Below are positions 32,135 to 42,539 of a DNA stretch of 64,000 bases, piece after piece. The notes under the pieces were generated by a model. That model saw nothing but the letters and a program-made list of their open reading frames with translations, had not been told where the DNA came from and searched no databases. Position numbers and translations under genes: made by a program. Numbering within the stretch: position 1 is the stretch's first letter; each line of letters opens with the position of its first letter. Origin of the DNA: Urophycis tenuis (Eukaryota; Chordata; Actinopteri; Gadiformes; Phycidae); the NCBI GenBank assembly GCA_036785325.1, contig JAXIVH010000007.1, positions 11,543,219-11,607,218 on the forward strand, given 5' to 3'.

Positions 32135-32887
32135 TAGGGCTGTCGCGATAACCGCAAAAATGAATAACCGCGGTGCTAAGAGGCGCACCGCGGTGTATGT
32201 TGAGCCACCGCTATAACCGCACGTAACCAACATGACGGGAGAGAGCGGGAGAGATGGCAGCTACACTTGTGTCAAAGCCTAATGTTATGTCTCCCCTTTG
32301 GGAGACGTGGCGCGAAAACAAAGGTAGATTTCCTCTCCTCTCCAAAGTCGCCCGCAAATACATGTGCATCTGCGCAACAAGCGTACAATCGGAGAGAGTT
32401 TTCAGTGCCGCTGGAAATATTGTAACTCCACTCCGATCATCTCTAAAACCTCAAAAGGTCAATATGCTGGTTTTTCTCGCGAGCAACAAGGACATTGCCC
32501 AGGTATAAATCGTACAGCTTAAAGCCTGTGTTTAAAAGACGGGCGCTTGTTTTTTCATTTCAGCTGTGATGTTTAAGATGCTGTTGCACTGGAAGATTTA
32601 GCGTTAAAAGTCTGATTGTTCTGAACAACAGTTCAATAAACTAAGAAGTGTTATAATGTAACATTGTCATGTCTTTTTATAATTATATAATAATACGCTT
32701 TATTTGTATGTATCTATTACTATTACTATACTGTGAGTTTAGACATTTATAATTTATTAGCCCAATTAACAAAAACATTGCTAGCTTCTTAGCGTTTTAT
32801 TTAAGGGGGCGGCGGTATCACCGCACACCGCGGTGTTGAGCCGCTCTCACTCACCGCAGGAGAAATTCCTTAACCGCGACAGCCCTA
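32135..32887. mobile_element. internally deleted hAT element
   Basis: Ends TAGGGCTGTCGCG...CGCGACAGCCCTA and a perfect 8 bp duplication TATGTTAC (32127-32134 and 32888-32895). 753 bp. Subterminal CCGCGGTG repeats occur on both sides. It retains the end of a transposase gene. Confidence 0.9.
32254..32508 (+). CDS. hAT transposase C-terminal dimerisation domain fragment
   Basis: An 84-residue ORF: LLSKVARKYMCICATSVQ, then SERVFSAAGNIVTPLRSSL, then VNMLVFLASN. This is the hAT C-terminal dimerisation domain of ZBED1/Ac-like transposases. The BED finger and catalytic core are gone. The ORF starts at an internal Met and is probably not a functional gene. Confidence 0.8.
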   Translation: MAATLVSKPNVMSPLWETWRENKGRFPLLSKVARKYMCICATSVQSERVFSAAGNIVTPLRSSLKPQKVNMLVFLASNKDIAQV

Positions 32888-32934
32888 TATGTTACAACAG
32901 AGATAGAGGTAGTGTGTTGAACATCAGGCCTCCC

Positions 32935-33399
32935 ATGTTATTTAAGATGTTGTTTAATATGTCAGACTTCTTTCTACTTGTAGTTTTGAAATTCATTGGT
33001 AAATTGTTGCTTAAATGACATTCTGTAGAGTGAAGATTAAAAGGGACTTCTATCTCCTTGACAAATGTTCACAGATAAACCTTCTCTTCTACAGTTGTTT
33101 ATGGTGGTGAGCTGACTTCTGTCAAGAAGGAAGAGAACAGTAACTGGTGCAACTCTGTCCTACAGGCTCTCTAGATCTGCTACTGGGAATGATGAGTTCT
33201 TCTGGTACCGTCAGTACCCTGGAGAACCTCCACAGTTCCTGCTGTCCATCTCAGGACTTGGTATCAATAGGACATCAGAGTCTCTTGGTTCAGACCAAAG
33301 GTTTTCTACTAAACTGACTGAAGAGAAGACTGGTGTGGATCTGGAGATCTCCTCTGCTGCGGTGACAGACTCTGCTCTCTACTACTGTGCTGTGGAGCC
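32935..33399 (+). pseudogene. T-cell receptor V segment V6 (TRAV-like), frameshifted
   Basis: Leader exon 32935-32998 (MLFKMLFNMSDFFLLVVLKFI; an alternative start at 32959 matches V2) with a GT donor at 32999. V exon from 33095. Framework 1 begins VYGGELTSVKKE, but a deletion near 33140-33150 shifts the frame into a stop. The correct frame then gives TLSYRLSRSATGNDEFFWYR, PPQFLLSISG and TEEKTGVDLEIS...DSALYYCAVE. As in V2, the first Cys is Tyr. Its RSS is good. It could act only if the framework 1 shift is a sequencing error. Confidence 0.8.
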
Positions 33400-33437
33400 C
33401 ACAGTGACAGGAAACACAGACTCCCTGTACAAACACC
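33400..33437 (+). other. 23-type recombination signal of V6
   Basis: CACAGTG 33400-33406, 22 bp spacer, ACAAACACC 33429-33437 (8/9). Confidence 0.88.
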
Positions 33438-33742
33438 TGCTGAGCACTAAATACACTTCCCTCTTCCCCTGAGACCAGAGTACAGACATTTCTGACAAAA
33501 AACATCAACTCATCACATTTATTGCCTCATAAATTCTACTTATTTATTATTAATAATTTCCTGAAGACATTTACATTTTTTATGAATAGCCAAATTATGT
33601 ACTTTGTCTGTACTTTATTCTCTAGCCATGTTGTTTTGAAGTCAAAATAGTTTGGTTTACTTCTGTAGTTATCAGCATGGTGACCAATCTGTTTTTCAAC
33701 TGTATCTCTTAAAGTGATTCTGAAGGTGAGATCTCCTATTCA

Positions 33743-33756
33743 CCACTAGAGGTCAG
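33743..33756 (+). promoter_or_regulatory. CTCF-like motif upstream of V7
   Basis: CCACTAGAGGTCAG, 155 bp before the V7 ATG; 13/14 to the CTCF core. Confidence 0.45.
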
Positions 33757-33897
33757 TATTATCAAGTAGGTGTTGAACTATTTCATCAACATGTCTGGTC
33801 TTTGTGTCTTTAACAGCTGGTACCATGAAGAGAATAAGCCTCATACTTGAGCTGAACACCAGATGGTTTCTCCTCTTGCTGTGAACCTGCTGTTGAG

Positions 33898-34385
33898 ATG
33901 GAAACCTGGCTGTGGATTATTACTGTTGCTCTTCTGTCTGGTGAGATGAACACCTCATGCTTCATACCACATATAGGACTGAATTACCAAACATGTTATT
34001 AATATTGGTTGTTGTTATTGTTATTCTGTTGGGTTCTTTATGGTCCATGTCAATATAACACCTCCATTATGTGGACTTTTTCCAGGGCTGATAGCTGGGG
34101 ACTCCATCTCTCCTGATAAACAGGAAGTCAGTGGAACAGAGGGACAATCTGTGAAGCTCAGATGCTCCTATGACACAAGTGCTGCAGATTATCGACTTTA
34201 CTGGTACAGACATCATTCTAACCAGGCTCCTCAGTTAATACTCTGGAAAGGTTATGGAACATGGAGTGGTGAACATATTCCTGACACTCGTTTTCAGTCC
34301 ACAACATCCAGAACATCAACTGAACTCACCATAACACAGCTAACCCTGGCAGACTCAGCTCTCTACTACTGTGCTCTGAGGAGGG
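33898..34385 (+). CDS. T-cell receptor V segment V7 (TRAV/TRDV-like), intact
   Basis: Leader exon 33898-33940 (METWLWIITVALLS, GT donor at 33941) splices in phase 1 to the V exon 34086-34385 (acceptor CAG ends 34085). The V domain is complete: GTEGQSVKLRCSYDT with the first Cys, LYWYRHHSNQAPQLIL with the core Trp, RFQSTTSRTSTELTITQLTL framework 3, ADSALYYCALRR with the second Cys. No stop or shift. The RSS has a consensus heptamer and a 7/9 nonamer at 23 bp. With V3 this is the best candidate for a usable segment. V4 is its broken duplicate. Confidence 0.88.
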
Positions 34386-34424
34386 CACAGTGATAGAAAG
34401 TGTAGAGGAGCCTTTACATCAACC
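34386..34424 (+). other. 23-type recombination signal of V7
   Basis: CACAGTG 34386-34392, 23 bp spacer, ACATCAACC 34416-34424 (7/9). The spacer sequence differs from the other segments. Confidence 0.82.
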
Positions 34425-34626
34425 TGAAGACAATGATCTCCCTATTCTTCAAAGAGGAGGGAAGTGGTAATCACACCACAACTGTCTATCAGATGGATTG
34501 TGGCTCTTCGTGGTTTATCAGAGACACTGTGGTTACACCTGCTACTGATCCACTGTAGCAGGACCCCCATGAGTAGGGAATCTAAATGAATGATCCCTCA
34601 GCTGTACCACTGAACACAAGAGTCAA

Positions 34627-34695
34627 ACACAAATAGGTGCCCAAACCCAAAACATATCAGTTCCTCTATCCAGATCCAGAACCTGGTGGTCCAAC
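34627..34695 (+). pseudogene. relic of a V3-like framework 3
   Basis: Sequence CCCAAAACATATCAGTTCCTCT...CAGATCCAGAACCTG parallels V3 near 7270-7318 (framework 3, IQNTSVPL..IQNL) with small changes. Only about 65 bp remain. Confidence 0.55.
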
Positions 34696-34996
34696 AGGTG
34701 GAGGTATCATGACCATACACTACTGAGCTAGTTGGACTACCTTATGTAAGGAACCACCAGCAGCTCCCTGAACTATGATAGAATGTAAAAGTGACTGACC
34801 AAAGTAACACATTTTCTCATCACATTATACACTTAACTACCCTGTAAGACCCAGATATAGAAAAACGCACAAAAAAAAAAATTCAACCATTCAGATGTTG
34901 TTGTAGGAGGCCTTTGGGGGTGAAAATGGAGTGTTTTCAAAAATTTTATGTTTTAGTAAGTTTTTACGGAAATGTTGTAATATTGCAACGTTGGGC

Positions 34997-35450
34997 TAGC
35001 CTGGCTGACGCGTCCACATCTCGATGAGATGGTGGTCTGGGAACTAGGTGTGCATTTTCTCGTATTTGAGGCGTGGTTTACGAATGCCTAGAGCCGTTTA
35101 TTGGGCGCTACGAATGTCTATCAAATGGCGTCTGGTTCTTCACATGCTGCTTTGCGCGCGATTCATAGCCAATTGCTACTAAAAATTAGCTACTAAAATT
35201 ACATTAATTGCTACAAAAGCTACTTAATACACTTTCTAAGGCTGCATCGAACGGTAACGTTGTGTCCGCTGCCATGTCGGATTAACACGCTACAAGCTTC
35301 GGTGTCGCGCATAGAAGTCTTCATCGTCTTGCTGCCCCCCGTTCTGTGATTGGTTCCCTAACTCAGGGGAAAATAAGGGCGGTGGTTTCCAGGCTGTCTT
35401 TGCAGTGAGAATGAAATCGCGCGCAAAGCAGCATGTGAATTCCCAGGCTA
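34997..35450. mobile_element. foldback element inside the piggyBac copy
   Basis: TAGCCTGG...CCAGGCTA ends with ACGTTGGGC on both sides (34988-34996 and 35451-35459). A second, perfect 25 bp inverted pair starts TTCACATGCTGCTTTGCGCG near 35136 and is mirrored near 35415-35439. Non-coding. Confidence 0.7.
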
Positions 35451-35659
35451 ACGTTGGGCTTAATGGGGAGCAGAATCTCCTATTTCCACTCATTGTCTGA
35501 ACAACAGTACAGAACTAAGGATTCATTTGCAGGGTTTTGCTTTTCCCAAACCAGCATATAGCATGAATAATAATCTTAGTCATGTTGTTATGAAGTGTGA
35601 TTTATTCAAACAACAAGTACTTTGACAGTTATTTACATTATTTACATTATAAGTTGCAG

Positions 35660-35851
35660 TCAGTTGCAGTGATAGTCCCAGAAGCAGTTCTTGTCCTCTG
35701 AAAAGCAGAGGCGGACATCACATTTGCTGCATTGGGTATTAGTATACCCTTTACTGCAATGTCTGCAGCGTCCTCTTGTTGTCTTGCATGGAAAGTGTCC
35801 AGTGAGGTCTCTGCACACATCCAGAGGGGGGTGTGCACATGTTTTTTGGAG
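35660..35851 (-). pseudogene. piggyBac transposase Cys-rich C-terminus
   Basis: The - strand reads HPPLDVCRDLTGHFPC, then GRCRHCSKGYTNTQCSKCD, then VRLCFSEDKNCFWDYH and a TGA at 35662-35660. The CX2C...CX2C...C series is the zinc-binding C-terminal domain of piggyBac/PGBD transposases. No ATG or catalytic region lies upstream in this frame, so this is a fragment. A second - strand frame over the same region is only a shadow. Confidence 0.7.
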
Positions 35852-37213
35852 GAGGGACTGCTTGGACTCCCATCACCCAAGGATGGTCTCGTTCCAGCAT
35901 CCAAAGGGCTCCTTGCTGTGCCTGGGCTCCTGTTGCCTGCAGATGGTCGTCATCTCTTTGGAGTTTTGGATGCTGTGCCCATCTGATTAGAAAAAAAAGA
36001 ATAAATATATCAATTCATATACATCTCAAATATGCATGAATATACCAATCAAATATATCACAAACAAGGTAAATAGCAGAAATAGATAATTACCAGAAGG
36101 AGAGAGGATGCAAGCTGTGCCTGGATCATTCTCATGTTATTGTAGACTGTGATTATCATCCTAATAGGAATGCATGTAGCCCCCATCTTACAACCACACC
36201 TTACATTCCTGAACATTAGCACCTGTTCCACAACAATGCCACAAGTGCACCAGGAGCATCCCCCACGACTGCTTTGACTATGAATTGATAGGAGCATTTT
36301 CATATCAATAGAGACTAACAAAGGCAAAACAAAGGGCACACATGCACAAACTGAATTTCTTTGGTAAAAAGTCCTGCATTCTGTGATAAGGAGAAAATAC
36401 TGAGAGTGTAAGAGGTGGTTAAAAATCATTATAAGTAAATGAAAATGTTTAGATAAAGCAATATATATTTGCACTTTAGTTTCTTATACAATAAAATATG
36501 TAATCCAATATATGGCTAAGGCTAGATTGTGTAAATCATGTGTTGTTTAAAGTTATATTGTAAAAATTTTAATTGAAGTTCTTCTCAAGACATTCCTCTC
36601 AGAAACAGGGCTGTTTTGACTACCACTCTGACCCAACGTTGTAATATTGCAACATTTATAAAACAAGCTCTAAATAAAATGTAGGGCATATTTTCCACAA
36701 ACACTACATATGTTCATGTTCTAGACACTGTAATAAACACAAAAAAAAATATTCAAAGCATTTTACTTACTTAAATCAGATGAATCCAGTCCACTAAATC
36801 GAAGGGATGTTGCTCGATCAAAAAATTGGAAGTTGTGTGACTTCTTGACCCAACGATGGGCGTTATATACAAATGTTGGCTCCAATCGCATTGTGAGAAC
36901 AAACAATAGGACCAAATGATCATGTTAATGTCATTTTAACCACAAAAAAAAAAAATTTGACGTTTTTTGGGGATAACCAAAATTGTTGTAATTCTGCATC
37001 ACTGGGTCTACAGGGACATTTCTTCTTACAACTGTAGAATAAAATAACTCAACCATTTTTTCTCTTCACAAAAGATTGAAAAGCTCTTCAGAAAGATGTT
37101 TATCAATAAATATTCCAATATCCACAATGAAGTTTGGAATCTTGAAATGGAAAAGAAGACCATTCCTGCACATCTGGTCCATTTAGTGAGGTAATGTTGA
37201 GATCTGCCGTCCT

Positions 37214-37227
37214 CCTCTAGGGGGCAG
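37214..37227 (+). promoter_or_regulatory. CTCF-like motif upstream of V5
   Basis: CCTCTAGGGGGCAG, identical to the V1 site, 138 bp before the V5 ATG. Confidence 0.45.
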
Positions 37228-37404
37228 TATTAACCCAGAGGTGGAGGACTATTGCTTTGACATGTTTGACCTTTGTTTCATCAACAACTTTCACCGTGAA
37301 GAGAACTGCAAGCAGAGATCTTTCCCCAGTTGTTTCAACCCTGCTGTAGAGATGGAACGCTGGCTGTGGATTATTATTGCTGCACTTTCACCTGGTAAAA
37401 CTAA

Positions 37405-38039
37405 AGCCTAGTTTATACTTCTGCGTAAAGTGACGGACGACGGAGACGGAGAGCCCTCTCCGTCGGCCTGAAATATTTTTTAAGTATCCGTCACTCCGTC
37501 TACGTACAACGGAGACCGCAAGGGCTGCGATTGGTCCTCTAAACACGTCATTTACATATGAATGACTCACAATGAATCACATTCTATCGCTATCGACTTC
37601 TATCACAACGTAAACACTGGCCGCGCCATTTATGTACGCTTAATACGCTATATACGCTATATATATACACGCTACATATATACGCTTTACTATATGGACG
37701 CATAAAGCTCCAAAATGCAAGCCGACCTACTTGAACTTGTGAAACTTAAAAGAGACGGTGGCAAATTGCAAGTTTGTGTACGGTTTTTACTTTTAAAAGC
37801 ATTTCATTTATAACGTATCCCCTTTTCTATTTAATAATTGATCCCTCTGAACTAATTTTCCCTTTTGTACTTATTTGCTTGAATGTCATGGCCAGTCTTG
37901 CGTAGCGACCCATACTGGTCAAGCCGGAAATTGCATTACGTATCCGTCACCACGACGGAGAAGTATGAGGGCTCGAGGGGTGTCCGTAGTTACGCAGACG
38001 GATGACGGATTACGCAGTCGGAGAAGTATAAACTAGGCT
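37405..38039. mobile_element. PIF/Harbinger-like MITE in the V5 leader intron
   Basis: AGCCTAGTTTATACTTC...GAAGTATAAACTAGGCT, with TAA on both sides (37402-37404 and 38040-38042). V1, lacking the insert, shows the continuous intron. 635 bp. Same family as 16649-17303. Confidence 0.9.
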
Positions 38040-38462
38040 TAAAATTGTATATCATTCATGATGTTTTGTTGAAAATTATATTTAACGTGTGTGTTCCGAA
38101 TTTCATTGTCAACCTGATTCAAGTTCACTTTTCTTCCACAAAATAGCGATGGCTTGATTGAATTCTTAACATCTGCAGGTGACAGTTATCAGAACATCAT
38201 CCACTCAGTCCAGGACAGAGTCCATGCTCTACAAGAAGACCATGTGACTCTCTCCTGCAACTACTCCTCTGCAACAGACTTCTTCTGCTATTACCAGTAT
38301 CCCAGTTCACCTCCACAGCTCCTTATTAATGAATACATGAACATATCTGGATTTACTTTCAAAAAGTACAAAGAGAGATGATTGTTTGCCCTGAAGATCT
38401 CTTCTGCTGCAGTGACAGACACTGCTCTGTACTACTGTGGGGGGCGTGGTGTCAAGAGCACC

Positions 38463-38565
38463 TCATCAACACTAGGCAACACATTGGCCCATACTCGGGA
38501 CTTAATCATGGTGGTGCCGTGTAACAGGAGCGCGGACCGTACGCCACTTCACCTTGGTGAAGTGC
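38463..38565 (+). repeat. 103 bp copy of 30046-30148 at the LINE 5' junction
   Basis: It lies between the V5 target duplication and the first LINE base. It is in the same orientation as the upstream copy. Confidence 0.9.
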
Positions 38566-39295
38566 CGACATAAGTGCCGTAGAGCTGAGCGCAAATGGAA
38601 AAAGGACAAACTACAGGTGTCTTTTCAAATGATGAGAGACTGCTGGTCTCAATATCAGCAAACTGTAAAAGACGCTAAACAGAAATATTTTTCAGACATT
38701 ATCTTGTCAAACTGCCACAAGCCCCGTGTTTTGTTTAAAACCATCAACTCTGTTCTTAATGCCCCACAGACTGTTTGTTCTGATTCCTCCTCTGCTGCTT
38801 GTGAGAATTTTATGCACTTTTTTATTGATAAAGTCTCTTGTACTAGGGCTCTTATCACGCCTCCTGCTCATGACCCTTCAATCTCTGTTCCTTGCACTGC
38901 TGTTTTTAACCAGTTTGAGCCAGTGACTTTGTCCTTCCTACAGGAAATTGTTGGTCATGTTAAGCCCTCAGGTTCCCCACACGATGCTGTCCCTCCTCGA
39001 CTACTTAAAGAGGTTTTCTCTACTGTAGGGCCTTTTGTCAATATTGTTATAAATAGCAGCCTGTCCTCGGGTGTTTTCCCCCTAAATTTTAAGCAGGTGG
39101 TCGTTCAACCTCTGATCAAAAAGCCTGGTTTAGATCCTGCAGTGCTTGCCAATTTTCGTCCAATCTCAAAACTACCTTTTATTTCTAAAATCCTTGAAAA
39201 GGTAGTCCACTGCCAACTCACGTCCTTTCTTGAGGAGCATAACATTCTCAAGGTTTTTCAGTCCGGTTTTAAAACATTGCACAGCACCGAATCAG

Positions 39296-39600
39296 AAGAA
39301 GAATTCAGAAGAATTACTCATTTGATCCCGTGAGGGAAATTTGGTCTTCTGCATTTAACCCAATCGTGAATTAGTGGAACACTCAGAACACAGTGATGGT
39401 GAAGCACACAGTGAGGTGAAGCACACACTTAAACCCGATGCAGTGAGCTGCCTGCAACAGCGGCGGCGCTCGGGGAGCAGTGAGGGGTTAGGTGCCTTGC
39501 TCAAGGGCACTTCAGCCATGCGCACTGGTCGGGGTTCGAACCGGCGACCCTCCGGTTACAAATCCAAAGCCCTAACCAGTAGGCCGGCTGGCCAGCACTT
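39296..39600 (-). mobile_element. tRNA-derived SINE in the LINE RT gene
   Basis: On the - strand it begins with GTGCTGGCCAGCC, shows A-box-like TGGTTAGGGCTTTGG and B-box GGTTCGAACCCC, and ends near AGAAGAATTCAG repeats. It splits the RT codons for STES and LLRVFNDIF. Borders are within a few bases. Confidence 0.7.
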
Positions 39601-40309
39601 TTAAGAGTTTTTAATGACATCTTTTTAGCTACTGATTCCGGTGACTGTGTTATTCTCGTGCTTTTAGACCTTACTGCAGCATTTGACACAGTGGACCACG
39701 ACATTTTGATCCCATGTTTGGAGCAGTGGGTGGGCATAAGGGGCACTGCACTTGAATGGTTCAAGTCATATTTGGCAGACCGTACCTTCTGTGTCAGCTT
39801 TGGTGAGTCCCAATCCTCCTCGGCTGCTCTCACCTGTGGGGTCCCACAGGGCTCAGTGCTGGGCCCCCTTCTCTTCTCTCTCTATTTACTCCCACTTGGC
39901 TCCATACTGAGAAAGTATGGCATTTCATTCCACTGCTATGCCGATGATTGCCAGATTTATGTGCCTCTTAAAAAGAATGACACGCAGTCTTTCAATACCC
40001 TTCTTAAGTGTCTTGATGACATAAAGGCCTGGATGGCCCTGAACTTCTTAAATTTTAATGACAAGAAGACAGAAGCGATTTTTTTTGGTGGCGCGACTGG
40101 GACCCCCCCCCCCCCCCCCCCTACCTGTAGATCTGGGTTCACTGGCCCAGGTGGTCAAACCCGCTGTCACTGACCTGGGTTTTAAGGTGGATTCTGAGCT
40201 CAAGCTTGACAACCAAATCAGATATGTCACAAAATCAAGCTTCTTCCAGTTGAGGCAGCTGGCCAAAATAAAACCAATTCTCCCGAGGCAACTTTTTGAA
40301 AACTTAATA

Positions 40310-41499
40310 TGTAACCGCGTCAGGTTGAACTATAGGATCCTTGGGTACACAACAATACAAAGACGTGATTTTATAAAAAAAAACAATGTAATTTTATTAA
40401 CAATGAATAAAACCAAGAAGTACTCGTAATGTTATAAAATACTTGACGAGAAAAACAAAACAAGAAACCTCGTCAATTCTCAAGACGATGGCTAGGTACG
40501 GCCGAACTGACACGGCACCAACAGTGGCAATGAATAGGTCCAAACCTGCCGGGAGGGAGATGGGGGTTAGAGTACACTAATTGTCCATGTAGTATAGGTC
40601 AAGGCTAACCAATTATATGTACATTTCAAGTAAGAATCGACACTACAAATGGTATGTGTAAAATATAGCAACTCATAAAACTGAACAATATGTGCAAATC
40701 ACAAGTAAAAATCAACACAGCAAACACATGCAAACATGCAAATAGCTATGTACTTGTCAAGTCAGTAGCCAGGACCACCTCAATGGATAAATACTAATCA
40801 GTGTACCGCTAGACATTTAGAAGGGGATACATCCCTGATTTGGCGCCCCCTATTGGGGAACAAAAAGCCTATCCAAGACCTAACCTATTCCCCTTCGGGA
40901 GGGGAGACCGCAGCACGGGCCAATCACAGTCCAGTGGTACTCATGGCCCAACCCACTCAGGCTGGGAAATCAGGAAGCAATATCCGAAGCCACAACAGCC
41001 CAGAACGTGGACCATTCGCGTAAAAAAAAGTCCAGCGTTTGTACTTCCCTTGGGTCGGAGAATATGTGTTGAGTGGGTACGATGTAGTTGCTCCACGCTG
41101 TTGACGGCGTCTTCCGAGGCTTTAGGTCGTGGAGTTGAGTGCGTTGAACACGCCGGAGTTCGGATGCGGTGGTAGGACGAGGCTCCGGATCTGGCCTTGG
41201 TGCGGGTGATCTTCACGGTCGTCGGTATCGGGAGGCGAGCCCCGGGAGGAATCCTCGCTCTGGTTTTATTGGTGCTGGCCACCAATCCCGTGGGTCGTGG
41301 ATCAGGCCTAATTCAGCACACCTGTAGGGGGATGTCTCACAAGCACAACGTAGCACAAACAAACACCCAAAGCATGTATTCGGAAGCATAGAACGCTTGC
41401 CCCCCGCTACAATTCTAATTCTCCCCTCGTTCATAGTGGTCGCCCCGAGCACTACTAACATACATTACGTGTGTCCAAGTAACATTTGCACCCGTTACA
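40310..41499 (-). repeat. solo LTR in the LINE
   Basis: TGTAAC...GTTACA ends and the 4 bp duplication AATA (40306-40309 and 41500-41503). 1190 bp. Removing it joins RT codons for QLFENL and the following HAFISTRLDYCN-like stretch. Orientation is taken from polyadenylation-like signals on the - strand and is uncertain. Confidence 0.8.
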
Positions 41500-42245
41500 A
41501 ATACACGCTTTTATTTCTACACGGCTGGACTACTGCAACGCCTCTATGTGGGGGTTGGTGCGTCCTCCATCGCCCGCCTTCAGATGGTCCAAAATGCTGC
41601 TGCACGTCTTTTAACAGGCACACGGAAATATGAGCACATTACACCCATCTTAGCCTCACTTCACTGGCTGCCCATTCACTTCAGAGTCCATTTTAAAATC
41701 ATTTTATTTGTTTTTAAATCCCTCAATGGCCTTGCCCCGCCTTATCTCTCTGAGCTTCTCCACCCTTATGCGCCCACGCGCGCCCTCAGGTCAGCCGATC
41801 AGCTGCTCCTGAGGGTGCCAAAAACAAAGAGAAAGCTCAGAGGGGATCGAGCTTTTGCGGTTGCAGCTCCAAAACTTTGGAACGATCTGCCTCTGCACAT
41901 CAGACAGGCCTCTACGCTGTCTGTTTTTAAATCGGTCCTAAAAACGCATCTTTTCTCCTTGGCTTTTAACACTACGTGAGCTGTTGACACTTTATTTTTG
42001 ATTTTATTATTTTATTATTTTGTTTTTATTGATTTTTTTATTGTTTGTCCTACTGTGTGGCTGCTATTTTGACTCATGTGTTGTCTTTTAAATTATTTTA
42101 TTTTTATTTTATTGCTACTCCTGTGTAAACCTTTTATTTATTATGTCCTACTTATCCTGTAAAGCACTTTGGTCCTTTGTGGTTATTTAAAGTGCTCAAC
42201 AAATAAAGTTGGATTGGATTGGATTGGATACTGTGCTGTGGAGCC

Positions 42246-42283
42246 CACAGTGACAGGAAACACAGACTCCCTGTACAAAATCC
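42246..42283 (+). other. 23-type recombination signal of V5, detached by the LINE
   Basis: CACAGTG 42246-42252, 22 bp spacer, ACAAAATCC 42275-42283 (8/9). It remains intact 3.8 kb from the rest of the V exon. Confidence 0.88.
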
Positions 42284-42539
42284 TGACAAGGAACTTGTAG
42301 AGCATTTGTCATTGCCTTCAACTGTGCTTCAAGGGAGGGACATCTGGAGAGGTGAATTCAAGTTTCAAGTTAAGTTTAGTGTTGCATGCTAAATAACAAT
42401 GTACATCATAACCAGCGGTGAAATTCTCGTCACTCGGGTGGTTCAACTTTGCTATATAATATAAATAAAAAAGAAAATAGAAGTAATATCAACAGAAAAT
42501 TAAAAATAAAAATTGACTCCAGAATAAAATAACCTACGC

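Larger units (their letters stand above)
34840..37015. mobile_element. piggyBac-like element, decayed
   Basis: Ends CCCTGTAAGACCCAG and CTGGGTCTACAGGG are inverted. An inner inverted block around GTTG(T/C)AATATTGCAAC lies at 34972-34995 and 36634-36660. It encodes a piggyBac-type Cys-rich tail on the - strand. A TTAA duplication is not intact; TTAA lies 4 bp outside the left end only. Confidence 0.65.
38566..41979 (+). pseudogene. reverse transcriptase of the L2-type LINE in V5
   Basis: RT in three exposed pieces: 38566-39295 (linker and RT start: KQVVVQPLIKKPGLDP, FRPISKLPFISKILEKV); 39601-40305 (LLDLTAAFDTVDHD with the first Asp, CGVPQGSVLGPLLFSLY, FHCYADDCQIYV at the catalytic box, then a poly-C slip near 40101-40118 and DLGFKVDSEL in another frame); 41504-41979 (RLQMVQNAAARLLTG, LHWLPIHFRVHFKI, WNDLPLHIRQ). 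Interrupted by a SINE and a solo LTR. The endonuclease is missing. It copied RNA by target-primed reverse transcription before these breaks. Confidence 0.88.
38439..42228 (+). mobile_element. L2-type LINE inserted in V5, carrying a SINE and a solo LTR
   Basis: Flanked by TACTGT. The 3' end is AATAAAGTTGGATTGGATTG with tandem TTGGA units. The 5' end is truncated and begins with about 24 bp of filler plus a 103 bp piece identical (one change) to 30046-30148. The LINE proper starts at about 38566. Confidence 0.88.
37352..42245 (+). pseudogene. T-cell receptor V segment V5, split by a LINE
   Basis: Leader exon 37352-37394 (MERWLWIIIAALSP, GT donor at 37395). The intron holds a 635 bp MITE. V exon from 38179: DRVHALQEDHVTLSCNYSS with the first Cys, FFCYYQYPSSPPQLLI with Cys in place of the core Trp (as in V1), then a TGA after KYKER caused by a small deletion. 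The other frame continues ISSAAVTDTALYYC. At the TACTGT covering the second Cys codon (38433-38438) a 3.8 kb LINE intervenes. TACTGT repeats at 42229-42234, followed by the last V codons and the RSS at 42246. Confidence 0.9.

Noticed and set aside
39374..39604. tRNA gene suggested by a GGTTCGAACC box
   Set aside because: Box spacing and flanks are those of a tRNA-derived SINE; no cloverleaf is formed.
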